Shown: one piece after another, positions 1 to 7,763 of the stretch
Position numbering within the stretch: the first letter of the stretch is position 1
How the letters are laid out: the number at the start of each line of letters is the position of its first letter
From: Rhodophyticola sp. CCM32
GTDB taxonomy: Bacteria; Pseudomonadota; Alphaproteobacteria; Rhodobacterales; Rhodobacteraceae
DNA length: 64,000 nt
Reading direction: 5' to 3'
NCBI RefSeq assembly: GCF_004751985.1
Contig: NZ_CP038492.1
Span: 1 to 64,000 of the forward strand
Program-made: the position numbers and the translations under genes
The notes under the pieces: generated by a model
Databases searched by the model: none
Told to the model about the DNA's origin: nothing
What the model saw: the letters and a program-made list of their open reading frames with translations, nothing else

Positions 1-634
1 AGCGGGAAACGACACCGATGAAAATTTCTTGGAGATCATCCTGCGTCAACTGGTCAAAGTTTCCTATACCTTTGGATGCGAGATCCGCGATCGTTTCCAA
101 CAGGGCGTCGCGTGCGATCGCCTCGTCGATCGTCCCGCCTGGGGGACAGAGCGCGTCGGTGAGTGCAACGAACACGTCCTGAGCCGGAGCTCCGGCCAAA
201 CTTTCGAGGTTAAATCGGCGCAGCGCCTCGGTCGGACCATCCCGCGAGATCGCACTCGCCAGACCGGCGATACCGCCCGCGAGCGCGCGTGAACTTCCCA
301 GCTGCCGTGCGGCCGCTCGACCGCCGCCACTGGCGGCAACGTACTGGCCGGCACCACGACGGATTGATCCGGAACTCCCATTCTTGGTGCCCGAAGTCAT
401 GTTGCTACGCGCGGACCCGAAGTTGGCCCCCTGCGCGGGTGGTTGTATCGCTGGATAGGGGGTCGGGGCGGCTGGTGCGGGCTGCGCGGCGTCTGGTCCC
501 TGTCCATCGCCCGGCGTCCCGTCCTGACCGTCTGGTGGCGGATCCTGCGGCGGTGCCGCGGGACCCGGAGCCGGATCACCCACCCAAGACGGAACCATGG
601 GTCTACCCCCTCCGAAGCTTCCCGACGTGCCCAT
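1..634 (-). CDS. qatB: QatB-like protein, partial (C-terminus beyond the left window edge)
   Basis: This frame stays open from an ATG at 634 to the window edge, so about 211 N-terminal residues are visible. The protein opens MGTSGSFGGGRPMVPSWVGD, which fits the glycine-rich start and VPSW motif I associate with QatB of the QatABCD anti-phage system. A Pro/Gln/Asp-rich low-complexity stretch follows (about residues 20-65), then a Gly/Ser/Ala-rich region and a helical domain. The start is backed by a GAGGTG ribosome site about 8 bases upstream. Its ATG shares one base with a TGA that closes the frame of the upstream ATPase gene (TGATG), so the two are probably translationally coupled. The molecular role of QatB is not known. 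Assignment rests on the N-terminal signature plus the neighbouring KAP ATPase; qatC and qatD would lie to the left, unseen. Confidence 0.7.
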   Translation of the reverse strand, partial: MGTSGSFGGGRPMVPSWVGDPAPGPAAPPQDPPPDGQDGTPGDGQGPDAAQPAPAAPTPYPAIQPPAQGANFGSARSNMTSGTKNGSSGSIRRGAGQYVAASGGGRAAARQLGSSRALAGGIAGLASAISRDGPTEALRRFNLESLAGAPAQDVFVALTDALCPPGGTIDEAIARDALLETIADLASKGIGNFDQLTQDDLQEIFIGVVSR

Positions 635-753
635 CAGCGTTCACCTCGCTTGCGGCCCATGCTTGCGGCGGCCTTCGCCGCAGCGCTCAGGGCAGGGTTG
701 TCGCTCTGTTCAGCCCAATCGGACTTAAGAGCGTCGTACGCGGTCTTTGCCTA
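634..753 (-). other. In-frame amber and preserved C-terminal tail of qatA
   Basis: After the TAG at 751-753 the qatA frame continues AKTAYDALKSDWAEQS and ends in a basic tail SMGRKRGER before a TGA at 634-636. The tail is compositionally ordinary protein, and its TGA overlaps the qatB ATG by one base. This suggests the TAG is a recent nonsense change (for example from CAG) or a base-call error, rather than the true end of the gene. Confidence 0.65.
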
Positions 754-2580
754 CGCCTCTGTGATCGCACCCGCCCAGCCCGTCATGACCCAGGTCCCGA
801 TCTTGGTCACCGGTAGGTCCCTGAAGAAGCCGACAAGCGACGCCTGCAGGAACGGATGGTGCTGGCAGATGGCGGCCAGGCCGTGCATTCCGTCCGGCTC
901 TTCGACAAGGTCTTCGGCGTCGGCAACCTTGGCCCGCAATGCGTCGAAGAGTTGCTCGGCCTCGACAGGGGTCAGTCTCTTGATCTCTGTCGTGATCTGT
1001 TTGACTTGTAACGGCGGGCCCATGAGCTTGCCGAGCATCTCGTCGAGTTCGCCGAGTGGCGTTTGCGACCCGTATCCACCACGCCGGTCGCGGCTGACGA
1101 ACACATAGGGACGCAGGTCGACTTCGGCGAGCGCCGGAGGAATGCCTGCCCACCGCTTAGCCCATTCGATGTTTGGCCAGTCGGGAAGTTGGACGGTCTC
1201 CTTGGCCTTGGGCGCTTTCTTCGCCGGTGCCGCAGTCCCGTTGACTTTGACCGGGACGGCCTCTGCGCCGTCCGATGCCGCGTGCGCCTCCAAGGCGATC
1301 AACTCGTCTGAGAAACCGGTGTCCGCCGCGCCCCTCGCGAGTGCGTCGAAGACTTCTGGAGCGAATCTCTCTGCAAGCATCACCTTGGCGAGGACGCTCA
1401 TATTCAACTCATCGGCAAATCCCCGTTCCTCGGCGATTGCCAGTCTGAGCGCCATCGTGTTGATGAACCGTTTGACTTGTCGAGGGTTGCCACGTGAGCC
1501 GTCCGTCAGGATCGGGGCGATCCTGTAGGCAATGTCGAGGCCCCGTTCGACGGCGTCCGGGATCGTTTCAAAGGCGGCTTTCAAGCTGGCGCGGTCCAGC
1601 CCGGGGCCCGTCCAGGGTTTTTGGAGTGCGGCACGCGCTATCGGAACCAATTTTTTGAAGGTGTCGGACTCATCGCCACATTCGTTCAATACGAGCAGCA
1701 ACGCCACATAGATACGGGTCTCGGCATAGCCAAGCGACGGGAGGCGGAACGGAACCTGAATGAGCTTTTCAAGATAGTTTCGTGCGTAGGTCGCTGGCCC
1801 CGTGGCGGTCGGTAAGTCGGGAAAGTGCTGCCGGACACAGTACTCGATCATACCCTCGTCCGCGGCAATGACGAACGCTGCCCGTGGGACGAACAGGAAG
1901 AGACGGATGGCCTCTAAGGTTCCGATCGCCGTCTCCGGTAAACATCGACCCAAGTCGTCGACCAGCACGACGAGTCTGTCGATATCAGCCACCTCGAGTA
2001 ATGTTTCGAACTCTTGGCGAAACTCATGCATCTGTTGCGGTGTGCTCTCGACCTCGGCGTCTTTGAGATATGCACCGGCGCTGTCGACGACGCTTTTCAA
2101 GCTGTCCGCCGATATCGCATCGGCTCCGGTTTTGACGACCGATGTCGCAGCCGCGTAGAGATCTGACAGCGTATCCGGGTGGGGTACGCCGGTCGCAACG
2201 GTCATGCCGTAAGCACCAGCCTTGCGCGCCATCTTCATCCAGTTGATGCGGCGAAACAGCTTCTTACCCTGGTCGATAACCTTCTGCGAGCCCGAACGTC
2301 TCTTCATCAACTCCTCGACGATCGTCTCGATTAGCACCGTCTTCGCGTCGTCAAACCCTTGGAACAGCCATCCGTTGAAACGTATGCACAGGACGCGTTC
2401 GTCGTCCTTGAACGATTCTTCGACCATCATTAGGATACTGGATTTGCCAGCCCCCCAGTCACCGTGGACGCCGACGCTGAGCGGTTCGTCCGACTTTTCA
2501 GACACGACGCGCACGACCGTCTTCGCTACCGCTTCGTAATAGAGCAGGTCGACTGCTGTCTCATTGTCGGCGACGATCAT
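751..2580 (-). CDS. qatA: QatA-like KAP-family P-loop ATPase
   Basis: A 609-residue KAP-family NTPase. The Walker A motif GDWGAGKSS is at residues 40-48, a KAP-typical FNGWLFQG segment at 68-75, a Walker B LVVLVDD at 203-209, and a sensor-like strand with AADEGM near 235-244. KAP ATPases occur in several defence systems; the adjacent QatB-like gene points to QatA of the Qat system, where the ATPase is required for phage protection. ATP hydrolysis is inferred from intact motifs. The visible stop is a TAG at 751-753, but the same frame stays open for 38 more codons and ends at a TGA that overlaps the qatB start, so the natural C-terminus is probably at 634. It could also be a stand-alone KAP protein, but gene order favours Qat. 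Confidence 0.8.
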   Translation of the reverse strand: MIVADNETAVDLLYYEAVAKTVVRVVSEKSDEPLSVGVHGDWGAGKSSILMMVEESFKDDERVLCIRFNGWLFQGFDDAKTVLIETIVEELMKRRSGSQKVIDQGKKLFRRINWMKMARKAGAYGMTVATGVPHPDTLSDLYAAATSVVKTGADAISADSLKSVVDSAGAYLKDAEVESTPQQMHEFRQEFETLLEVADIDRLVVLVDDLGRCLPETAIGTLEAIRLFLFVPRAAFVIAADEGMIEYCVRQHFPDLPTATGPATYARNYLEKLIQVPFRLPSLGYAETRIYVALLLVLNECGDESDTFKKLVPIARAALQKPWTGPGLDRASLKAAFETIPDAVERGLDIAYRIAPILTDGSRGNPRQVKRFINTMALRLAIAEERGFADELNMSVLAKVMLAERFAPEVFDALARGAADTGFSDELIALEAHAASDGAEAVPVKVNGTAAPAKKAPKAKETVQLPDWPNIEWAKRWAGIPPALAEVDLRPYVFVSRDRRGGYGSQTPLGELDEMLGKLMGPPLQVKQITTEIKRLTPVEAEQLFDALRAKVADAEDLVEEPDGMHGLAAICQHHPFLQASLVGFFRDLPVTKIGTWVMTGWAGAITEA

Positions 2581-2691
2581 GGCAAGCCCCGGTCTGTAGT
2601 TTATGTATTTGTTTTTTTACATACCATAGGTTATCTAATATCGACAAGATCAAACCGAGTTACAGTTTACAAAAGGCGTAATTGACCAACC
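2581..2691. promoter_or_regulatory. Divergent promoter region of qatA and abiEi
   Basis: This 111-base AT-rich gap separates two divergent starts. It contains an inverted repeat TATGTA (2602-2607) and TACATA (2618-2623) around a T-tract. AbiEi-type antitoxins bind inverted repeats upstream of their own operon, so this is a candidate site. No clear -35/-10 pair could be assigned. Confidence 0.35.
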
Positions 2692-3540
2692 ATGAGTACG
2701 CAACGAGGTCAAAAATTAAACTCGCTCCAACACCTGCTTCCCGAAGGATTGGTGGTTAGCGCCGCTTGGCTGGAGGACAGGGGCTACTCCAGTGCCTTAC
2801 GCGGAAAGTATGTCGCGAACGGGTGGCTGAAACAGCCCGCGCGCGGAATTTACACGCGACCGGGCGCTGAGACGAGATGGCAACACCTGGTCATATCCAT
2901 GCAATCGTTGATGCGTCAGCCCGTCGCGGTCGGCGGCCTGTCCGCCCTCGAATTACAGGGGTACGGCCACTATGTCCGGTTGGGCAAGGGGCAGCGCGTC
3001 TATCTCTATACCGAAACCCGCCTTGCCAAATGGGTACGCGAGGTCGATCCGTCGCTTCACTTCGAGCAACGAAATGCCAGGAGGTTGTTTAAAGAGGCCG
3101 ACATCGAGCACGCGGTCACGGATCTTCCCGATCTCACGGTCCCTGCTGACCACACTGAAACGTCGCAGATATCGGGTGGGCTGAGACGATTTGCGTGGGG
3201 TGACCGCGAATGGCCAATGATCGTCTCAAGCCCCGAGAGAGCGACTCTCGAATTTCTAGATGAGATCCCAAACAGACAATCCTTTGAACACGCGGCTGAC
3301 CTGTTCACCGGTCTTGCGAACCTAAGTCCGCGGCGACTGCAAAAACTCCTCGAACGATGCGACAGCGTGAAGGTCACGCGTCTCTTCCTCTGGTTCGCAG
3401 AAAGACACGGACACGCGTGGCTGAAGCATTTGGACGTCGCAGCCATCGATATCGGGAGTGGGAAGAGGGTTATCGCAAAGTCCGGGCGACTAGATCCGAA
3501 ATATCAGATTACAGTACCGGAGAATTTGGATGGCCATTGA
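2692..3540 (+). CDS. abiEi: AbiEi-family antitoxin / transcriptional regulator
   Basis: A 282-residue protein with the N-terminal winged-helix layout of AbiEi antitoxins. It has a QHLLPEGLVVSAAWLEDRGYS segment (split here as a helix-turn-helix), then NGWLKQPARGIYTRPGA near residues 46-60, followed by the AbiEi C-terminal region. In type IV AbiE systems this protein represses the operon and counters the partner nucleotidyltransferase toxin. The partner gene starts 11 bases before this stop, a typical overlap for the pair. The island position supports a phage-defence or stabilisation role. The start ATG has only a weak upstream ribosome site, so translation strength is uncertain. Confidence 0.8.
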   Translation: MSTQRGQKLNSLQHLLPEGLVVSAAWLEDRGYSSALRGKYVANGWLKQPARGIYTRPGAETRWQHLVISMQSLMRQPVAVGGLSALELQGYGHYVRLGKGQRVYLYTETRLAKWVREVDPSLHFEQRNARRLFKEADIEHAVTDLPDLTVPADHTETSQISGGLRRFAWGDREWPMIVSSPERATLEFLDEIPNRQSFEHAADLFTGLANLSPRRLQKLLERCDSVKVTRLFLWFAERHGHAWLKHLDVAAIDIGSGKRVIAKSGRLDPKYQITVPENLDGH

Positions 3541-4444
3541 CGAGCGCTATCGCCAACAGGTCGAACTGTTGGTGCGAACTCTCCCGTCCGTAGCGGCCGA
3601 GAGTGTGTTCGCACTGAAGGGCGGTACTGCGATCAATCTGTTTGTGCGCGACCTACCACGACTGTCAGTCGATATCGACTTGACGTACCTGCCGGTCAAA
3701 CCGCGTAATGAGTCATTGTCGGACATTGACGAAACGCTGCAGCGGATCGGCAAATCCATCTCTGAAACCCTGTCGGACGCAAAAGTCTTCCCGAGCAGAC
3801 TGGACAAGGAGGGGACGCTAAACCGCTTGATCGTGAGATCGCCAGAGGCGCAGATCAAGATCGAGGTGACGCCGGTTACGCGTGGATGTGTTTTTGAGCC
3901 GACGGTCATGCCAGTTTCTGAGAAAGTTGAAGAGCAGTTCAGTTTCGCCGAGACCTTGGTCGTATCATTCGATGACCTATACGCAGGCAAACTCGTCGCC
4001 GCGCTCGACAGGCAGCACCCGCGGGATCTTTTCGATGTACGAGACCTGTTGGCAAACGAGGGCGTAAGCGACACGCTACGGCAAGCCTTCCTCGTCTACA
4101 TCGTGAGCCACAATCGCCCCGCCGCCGAGGTGTTGGCACCCAGGCGCAAGGATATAGAGCAGGAATTTCAGAACAATTTCGTGGGAATGACAACCACCCC
4201 AGTACGGATCGAAGACCTGATAGCTGCACGCGAACAGATGATCGAAACCGTCGTAGGTCAGATGCCTCAGGGACATCGGGAATTCCTGGTCGGGGTCGAA
4301 CGGGGGGATGTGCGATGGCAGCTTGCCGACCTTCAGGAGGTTGCCGAACTGCCTGCGATCCGATGGAAACTGTCAAATCTCGAAAAGGTTCCCTCAAACC
4401 GTCGCGAAACGTTCGCCGCCAACCTTGCCGCCATTTGGGACTAG
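3530..4444 (+). CDS. abiEii: AbiEii-family nucleotidyltransferase toxin
   Basis: A 304-residue protein carrying the AbiEii/DUF1814 nucleotidyltransferase signature. LKGGTAINLF lies near residues 26-35 and the acidic RLSVDIDLTY near 43-52, where the two aspartates are the expected metal ligands. A conserved DLYAGKLVAALDRQHPRDLFDV segment (in two parts) sits mid-protein and matches the family's K..A...R...RD.fDv pattern. Family members transfer nucleotides to RNA targets and arrest growth; the exact substrate cannot be read from sequence. It overlaps abiEi by 11 bases. No frame damage is seen. Confidence 0.85.
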   Translation: MAIDERYRQQVELLVRTLPSVAAESVFALKGGTAINLFVRDLPRLSVDIDLTYLPVKPRNESLSDIDETLQRIGKSISETLSDAKVFPSRLDKEGTLNRLIVRSPEAQIKIEVTPVTRGCVFEPTVMPVSEKVEEQFSFAETLVVSFDDLYAGKLVAALDRQHPRDLFDVRDLLANEGVSDTLRQAFLVYIVSHNRPAAEVLAPRRKDIEQEFQNNFVGMTTTPVRIEDLIAAREQMIETVVGQMPQGHREFLVGVERGDVRWQLADLQEVAELPAIRWKLSNLEKVPSNRRETFAANLAAIWD

Positions 4445-4578
4445 GACTCCGATTAAGAGATCAAAGGTGAAACAAGAAATCACACCGCATCTGTACAATT
4501 CAACAAAACTAACCACGATAGCTGGAAAAGTAGCCGGAGAAATGCTTCGTGTTGCTATGGCGTCAAAAATAAAATGTC

Positions 4579-5112
4579 TCAAAAAGGCGAATGCTCTCTG
4601 TAGACATTTCCTATCCGCAAGCTCATTGCATGCTGACTAACTTTAAATTTCGCTGCCAGTCGCCCGACTGATCGATCGCTATCAACGGCTTCGACGGCAT
4701 TGGCTTCGTGCAGAAATTGCTTCGGCATGAGGAGGCTAGCTGCAAAAAAGTTCGCCTCGATCTCTTCAACATCAACCGCAAGCGAGGACTCTTTCGAACG
4801 GAAGTTCACACGATAATTGTGATCCACGTGGCTAGACATGCCTTCGTGAAGAAGAAAATGGCCAAACTCATGAGCAATGGTGAAGCGTTGCCGGGTGCGG
4901 CTCTGTTTTCCATTAACCCCGATAGTTACTGAGGTGCCGTCCCGGACGATCAGACCTGATACATCCTCCAAGTCTCCCTTTCTCAGATGGATCCCGTAGC
5001 TGGCTACGATACTTTCGACCGGAACTGGAGCCTTTTCGATTTGATGTTTTTCCAGCAGGTTGACTACTAATTTCTCGATCTTGGAGTATCGTGCACGTCG
5101 CGGAGCATTCAT
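4579..5112 (-). CDS. ImmA/IrrE-family zinc metallopeptidase (CapP-like)
   Basis: A 177-residue COG2856 protease with the zinc motif HEFGH at residues 81-85 and the downstream E-A-N-x-F-A motif near 119-124 supplying the third ligand. Relatives cleave HTH repressors. In CBASS loci the peptidase CapP cleaves CapH and so derepresses the operon. This gene overlaps the upstream HTH gene by 4 bases, and both are divergent from the CBASS genes, matching the CapH/CapP arrangement. The protein contains no cysteine at all, so a cysteine-switch mode of latency is not possible. It could instead be a generic Xre/ImmA module. An ATG four bases inside the previous gene is the natural start. Confidence 0.8.
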   Translation of the reverse strand: MNAPRRARYSKIEKLVVNLLEKHQIEKAPVPVESIVASYGIHLRKGDLEDVSGLIVRDGTSVTIGVNGKQSRTRQRFTIAHEFGHFLLHEGMSSHVDHNYRVNFRSKESSLAVDVEEIEANFFAASLLMPKQFLHEANAVEAVDSDRSVGRLAAKFKVSQHAMSLRIGNVYREHSPF

Positions 5113-5420
5113 GCCTTAGGCGCCTTGATAGGTTTTGTAAGTTTCATAAGAAGTGACTCCATAGCTGGATCTTGCTCTTCGGCGGATTCTGGTGCCTGGA
5201 GATCGCCGATCTCTTCAAGCAATTCAACGGGTTTAACGCGCAACGCGTTAGCAAGTTCAACAAATTGATGCATCATGATATTCTGCCCACCAGCTTCGAT
5301 ATTGGTGATGGTGGTTCGAGCCATATTGACGCGACTGCCCAAGGCTGACTGAGAAAGACCAAGTTGTTCCCGGTGCTTTCTAACGGCCATACCGAGTGCC
5401 GGGTACAGTGTCTCGTTCAA
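5109..5420 (-). CDS. XRE-family HTH repressor (CapH-like)
   Basis: A 103-residue repressor. Residues about 8-65 form an XRE helix-turn-helix (REQLGLSQSALGSRVNMAR then TTITNIEAGGQ), followed by a short charged C-terminal tail. Its length resembles short CapH repressors, and it is co-transcribed with the ImmA-like protease that would cleave it. It is divergent from the CBASS operon across a 130-base gap holding a clear palindrome, so it probably represses both itself and the CBASS genes. Role is inferred from layout; the HTH itself is clear. Confidence 0.8.
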   Translation of the reverse strand: MNETLYPALGMAVRKHREQLGLSQSALGSRVNMARTTITNIEAGGQNIMMHQFVELANALRVKPVELLEEIGDLQAPESAEEQDPAMESLLMKLTKPIKAPKA

Positions 5421-5478
5421 ACCTTCCTCCCTGAGTTCGACCGATCATCGCCCCAAATACATAACAAATCGTGGAAGC

Positions 5479-5544
5479 AATGTCAACGAGGATGACATTG
5501 ACACTACCTGACAGAATCGTTAATACGGTCGTCATCGTTGACAT
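5479..5544. promoter_or_regulatory. Candidate operator of the HTH repressor upstream of CBASS
   Basis: A perfect inverted repeat has arms AATGTCA (5479-5485) and TGACATT (5493-5499) with a 7-base spacer. The decamer ATGTCAACGA inside it (from 5480) recurs inverted about 50 bases away within 5531-5544, where the + strand reads GTCATCGTTGACAT. Both sites lie between the divergent HTH gene and the patatin gene. Placement and symmetry suit a shared operator that controls both directions. Confidence 0.6.
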
Positions 5545-5550
5545 CTAATA

Positions 5551-6717
5551 ATGTTGGTAGCCATGATTGACACCGCAAAACCTCGCCCATATCGCGTCCT
5601 CAGCTTGGACGGTGGTGGCATGCGCGGCATTTACACCGCAGCGTTCTTGGAACGACTGTGCGGGCAACATGCGAAGCGCAACGGCGGCAAACAGCTGGAT
5701 ATCGGACTAGGATTTGATCTCATTGTGGGAACAAGCACTGGCGCAATCGTTGGCTGCGCTGCTGCAGTTGGTTGCCCAATGTCAGAGGTCGTTTCGCTAT
5801 ACCGCGACAAGGGTTCTGAGATTTTTCCATATCGGCTGAAAGGTAAGGCAAGCGCAATTTATCGTGCTCTGCGTGGCCGCAGATTTGTGCGCAGCGGCGA
5901 TCTCGCCCTGCGCGAAGCTCTGACGAAGGTACTCGGGGACACATCATTGGCAGAAGTATATCGCAAACGCGAAATCTCCATGAGTGTTCCGACGGTCCTC
6001 ATGTCCGAACATCGCGCATGGGTGTTCAAGAAGACTGCCGCCAGCGGTGTTCGCGATGACGACTACTCACTTGTTGACATCTGTATGGCAACGAGTGCTG
6101 CGCCGATTTATCGCTCACTTGCGGCGATTGATCCGCCCGGAATGAAGGGGGGGCCAAAACAGGTCTTCGCCGATGGTGGTCTTTGGGCAAACAATCCAAT
6201 CATGGTGGCCCTGACAGACGCTCTCGCAGCAGCTGATGAAGATCAACCGATCGAAATCTTCGCACTTGGCACCTGCCCTCGTCCCGAGGGTGAACACATT
6301 ACCGGAGACGGAGTGCACCGCTCTCTGCTGGAATGGTGGATGGGCGCCCAAGTGGCTCCATTGGCAATCAGCGCCCAGGAATTCGCCTATGACAACATGG
6401 CGCGGTTGCTCGCAGGGCAGCTGAGCAAAACTGGTAGATCAATCAACACAATCCGCTTTCCAAGAAATGACGTGCCTGCGAGCATGATGCCTTTTCTTGC
6501 ACTGGACGACACACGTGATGCTGCCACGGAAAGATTGATCGCTCAGGCGCATACAGACGCCGATGTGACGCGGAGCGCCTGCGATGATCCACAGGATCAG
6601 GCTGGGAGCCGCATTCAGGCACTTTTGAACGCGATGCCAGAATTCGACCCACAGAAGGCGATTTTCAGCATCGAAACTGACGAAAACTCAAAAAACGAAC
6701 AACGAGCAGAGAGGTGA
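5551..6717 (+). CDS. capV: Patatin-like phospholipase, CBASS effector (CapV-like)
   Basis: A 388-residue patatin. The oxyanion motif DGGGMRG is at residues 20-26, the nucleophile elbow GTSTG at 60-64 (Ser62), and the catalytic Asp in FADGG at about 208. In CBASS, CapV-type phospholipases are switched on by the cyclic nucleotide made by the neighbouring CD-NTase and degrade the inner membrane. The next gene begins around this stop codon (GTGAG overlap or an ATG 5 bases on), so they are coupled. The start may be this ATG or the one at 5563, just before DTAKPRPYRVLSLDGG; neither has a strong ribosome site. All catalytic residues appear intact. Confidence 0.88.
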   Translation: MLVAMIDTAKPRPYRVLSLDGGGMRGIYTAAFLERLCGQHAKRNGGKQLDIGLGFDLIVGTSTGAIVGCAAAVGCPMSEVVSLYRDKGSEIFPYRLKGKASAIYRALRGRRFVRSGDLALREALTKVLGDTSLAEVYRKREISMSVPTVLMSEHRAWVFKKTAASGVRDDDYSLVDICMATSAAPIYRSLAAIDPPGMKGGPKQVFADGGLWANNPIMVALTDALAAADEDQPIEIFALGTCPRPEGEHITGDGVHRSLLEWWMGAQVAPLAISAQEFAYDNMARLLAGQLSKTGRSINTIRFPRNDVPASMMPFLALDDTRDAATERLIAQAHTDADVTRSACDDPQDQAGSRIQALLNAMPEFDPQKAIFSIETDENSKNEQRAER

Positions 6718-6722
6718 GAGAC

Positions 6723-7763
6723 ATGTTTGACTGTAGTGCGGATGTATGCGCGTTTCACAATCAGGAAGTCACACTTCCTGGAAGCGAGAGGCAGAAAATG
6801 CGAAGTCGTAGAGACACCAATCGTAATCGGCTTGATCGCAACTTGGACACCAACGATCTACCAAAGGCGATAGAGCACGTCTCGCAAGGCAGCTATGAGA
6901 TGAAGACGATGCTGCAGGATCAGAACAATGACTATGACATCGATGACGGCGTCTACTTTGACAAAGAAGACCTCGTAGGAGATCGTGGAGCCTACATGAC
7001 GTCCTTGCAAGCCCGGCAGATGGTTCGTGATGCGATGGACGATGGCTGCTTCAAGACACCGCCAGAAGTGCGCAGTAACTGCGTAAGGATATACTACAGC
7101 GCCGGATACTACGTAGATAAACCGGTTTACCGCCGCGTCGAGGAAGACGGCGCAATCTGGTTCGAGCTTGCATCAAGTTCAGGATGGAAGCGCTCGGATG
7201 CTAGGGACGTCTCAAGCTGGTATGAAGAAGAGCGCAACGCCTCAAGCGACCCCATTCAATTCCGTCGCATCAACCGCCATCTCAAAAAACATGCCAAGAG
7301 CCGCAACAGCTGGAAATCACGTAGCCTAAGTGGGTTTGGGATCTCGACCTTGCTGTCCGAGCAACATCATTTGAACAGCGACAGGGAAGACGAAGCGCTT
7401 TATTACACCATGGTGGCGATCCGAAATCGCCTGACCTACAACACCGTCATTGACCATCCGGTCACACCGAACGACACGATTACCTCTGGCAGTCCCGATG
7501 CCAAGGCTGCCTTCTTTCGCGACAAGCTCAGCGAAGCTATCGACCATTTGGCACCGCTGTTTGAGTACGGATGCGATCGCGAAACCGCGCTGAAATGTTG
7601 GGACAAGGTGTTCAACACCACCTTCTTCATTGAGCGGTGTGAATCTGACAACGAATCCAACTCAGCCCTCGCGGCACCCGCCATTTCATCTGGCGCACTA
7701 TTGGGATCAGCGGCCCAGGCGGCCGGGGCCGTCAACGATGCGGGGGGTGGGCGCCATGCCTGA
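6723..7763 (+). CDS. CD-NTase, DncV-like cyclic (oligo)nucleotide synthase of CBASS
   Basis: A 346-residue CD-NTase. The active site reads QGSYEMKT (Gly-Ser at 56-57) followed by NDYDIDDGVYF, giving the metal-binding aspartates at about 72 and 74; a third acidic residue lies in YYVDKPVYRR (Asp132). This is the layout of DncV relatives. Upon phage sensing the enzyme would make a cyclic di- or trinucleotide that activates the patatin upstream. The product cannot be deduced. I chose ATG 6723 because of the GAGAGGTGA site before it; an in-frame GTG at 6714 is possible. The C-terminal tail is Ala/Gly-rich and ends GGGRHA, a plausible flexible tail for Cap2-mediated conjugation. It overlaps the next gene by 8 bases. 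Confidence 0.85.
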   Translation: MFDCSADVCAFHNQEVTLPGSERQKMRSRRDTNRNRLDRNLDTNDLPKAIEHVSQGSYEMKTMLQDQNNDYDIDDGVYFDKEDLVGDRGAYMTSLQARQMVRDAMDDGCFKTPPEVRSNCVRIYYSAGYYVDKPVYRRVEEDGAIWFELASSSGWKRSDARDVSSWYEEERNASSDPIQFRRINRHLKKHAKSRNSWKSRSLSGFGISTLLSEQHHLNSDREDEALYYTMVAIRNRLTYNTVIDHPVTPNDTITSGSPDAKAAFFRDKLSEAIDHLAPLFEYGCDRETALKCWDKVFNTTFFIERCESDNESNSALAAPAISSGALLGSAAQAAGAVNDAGGGRHA

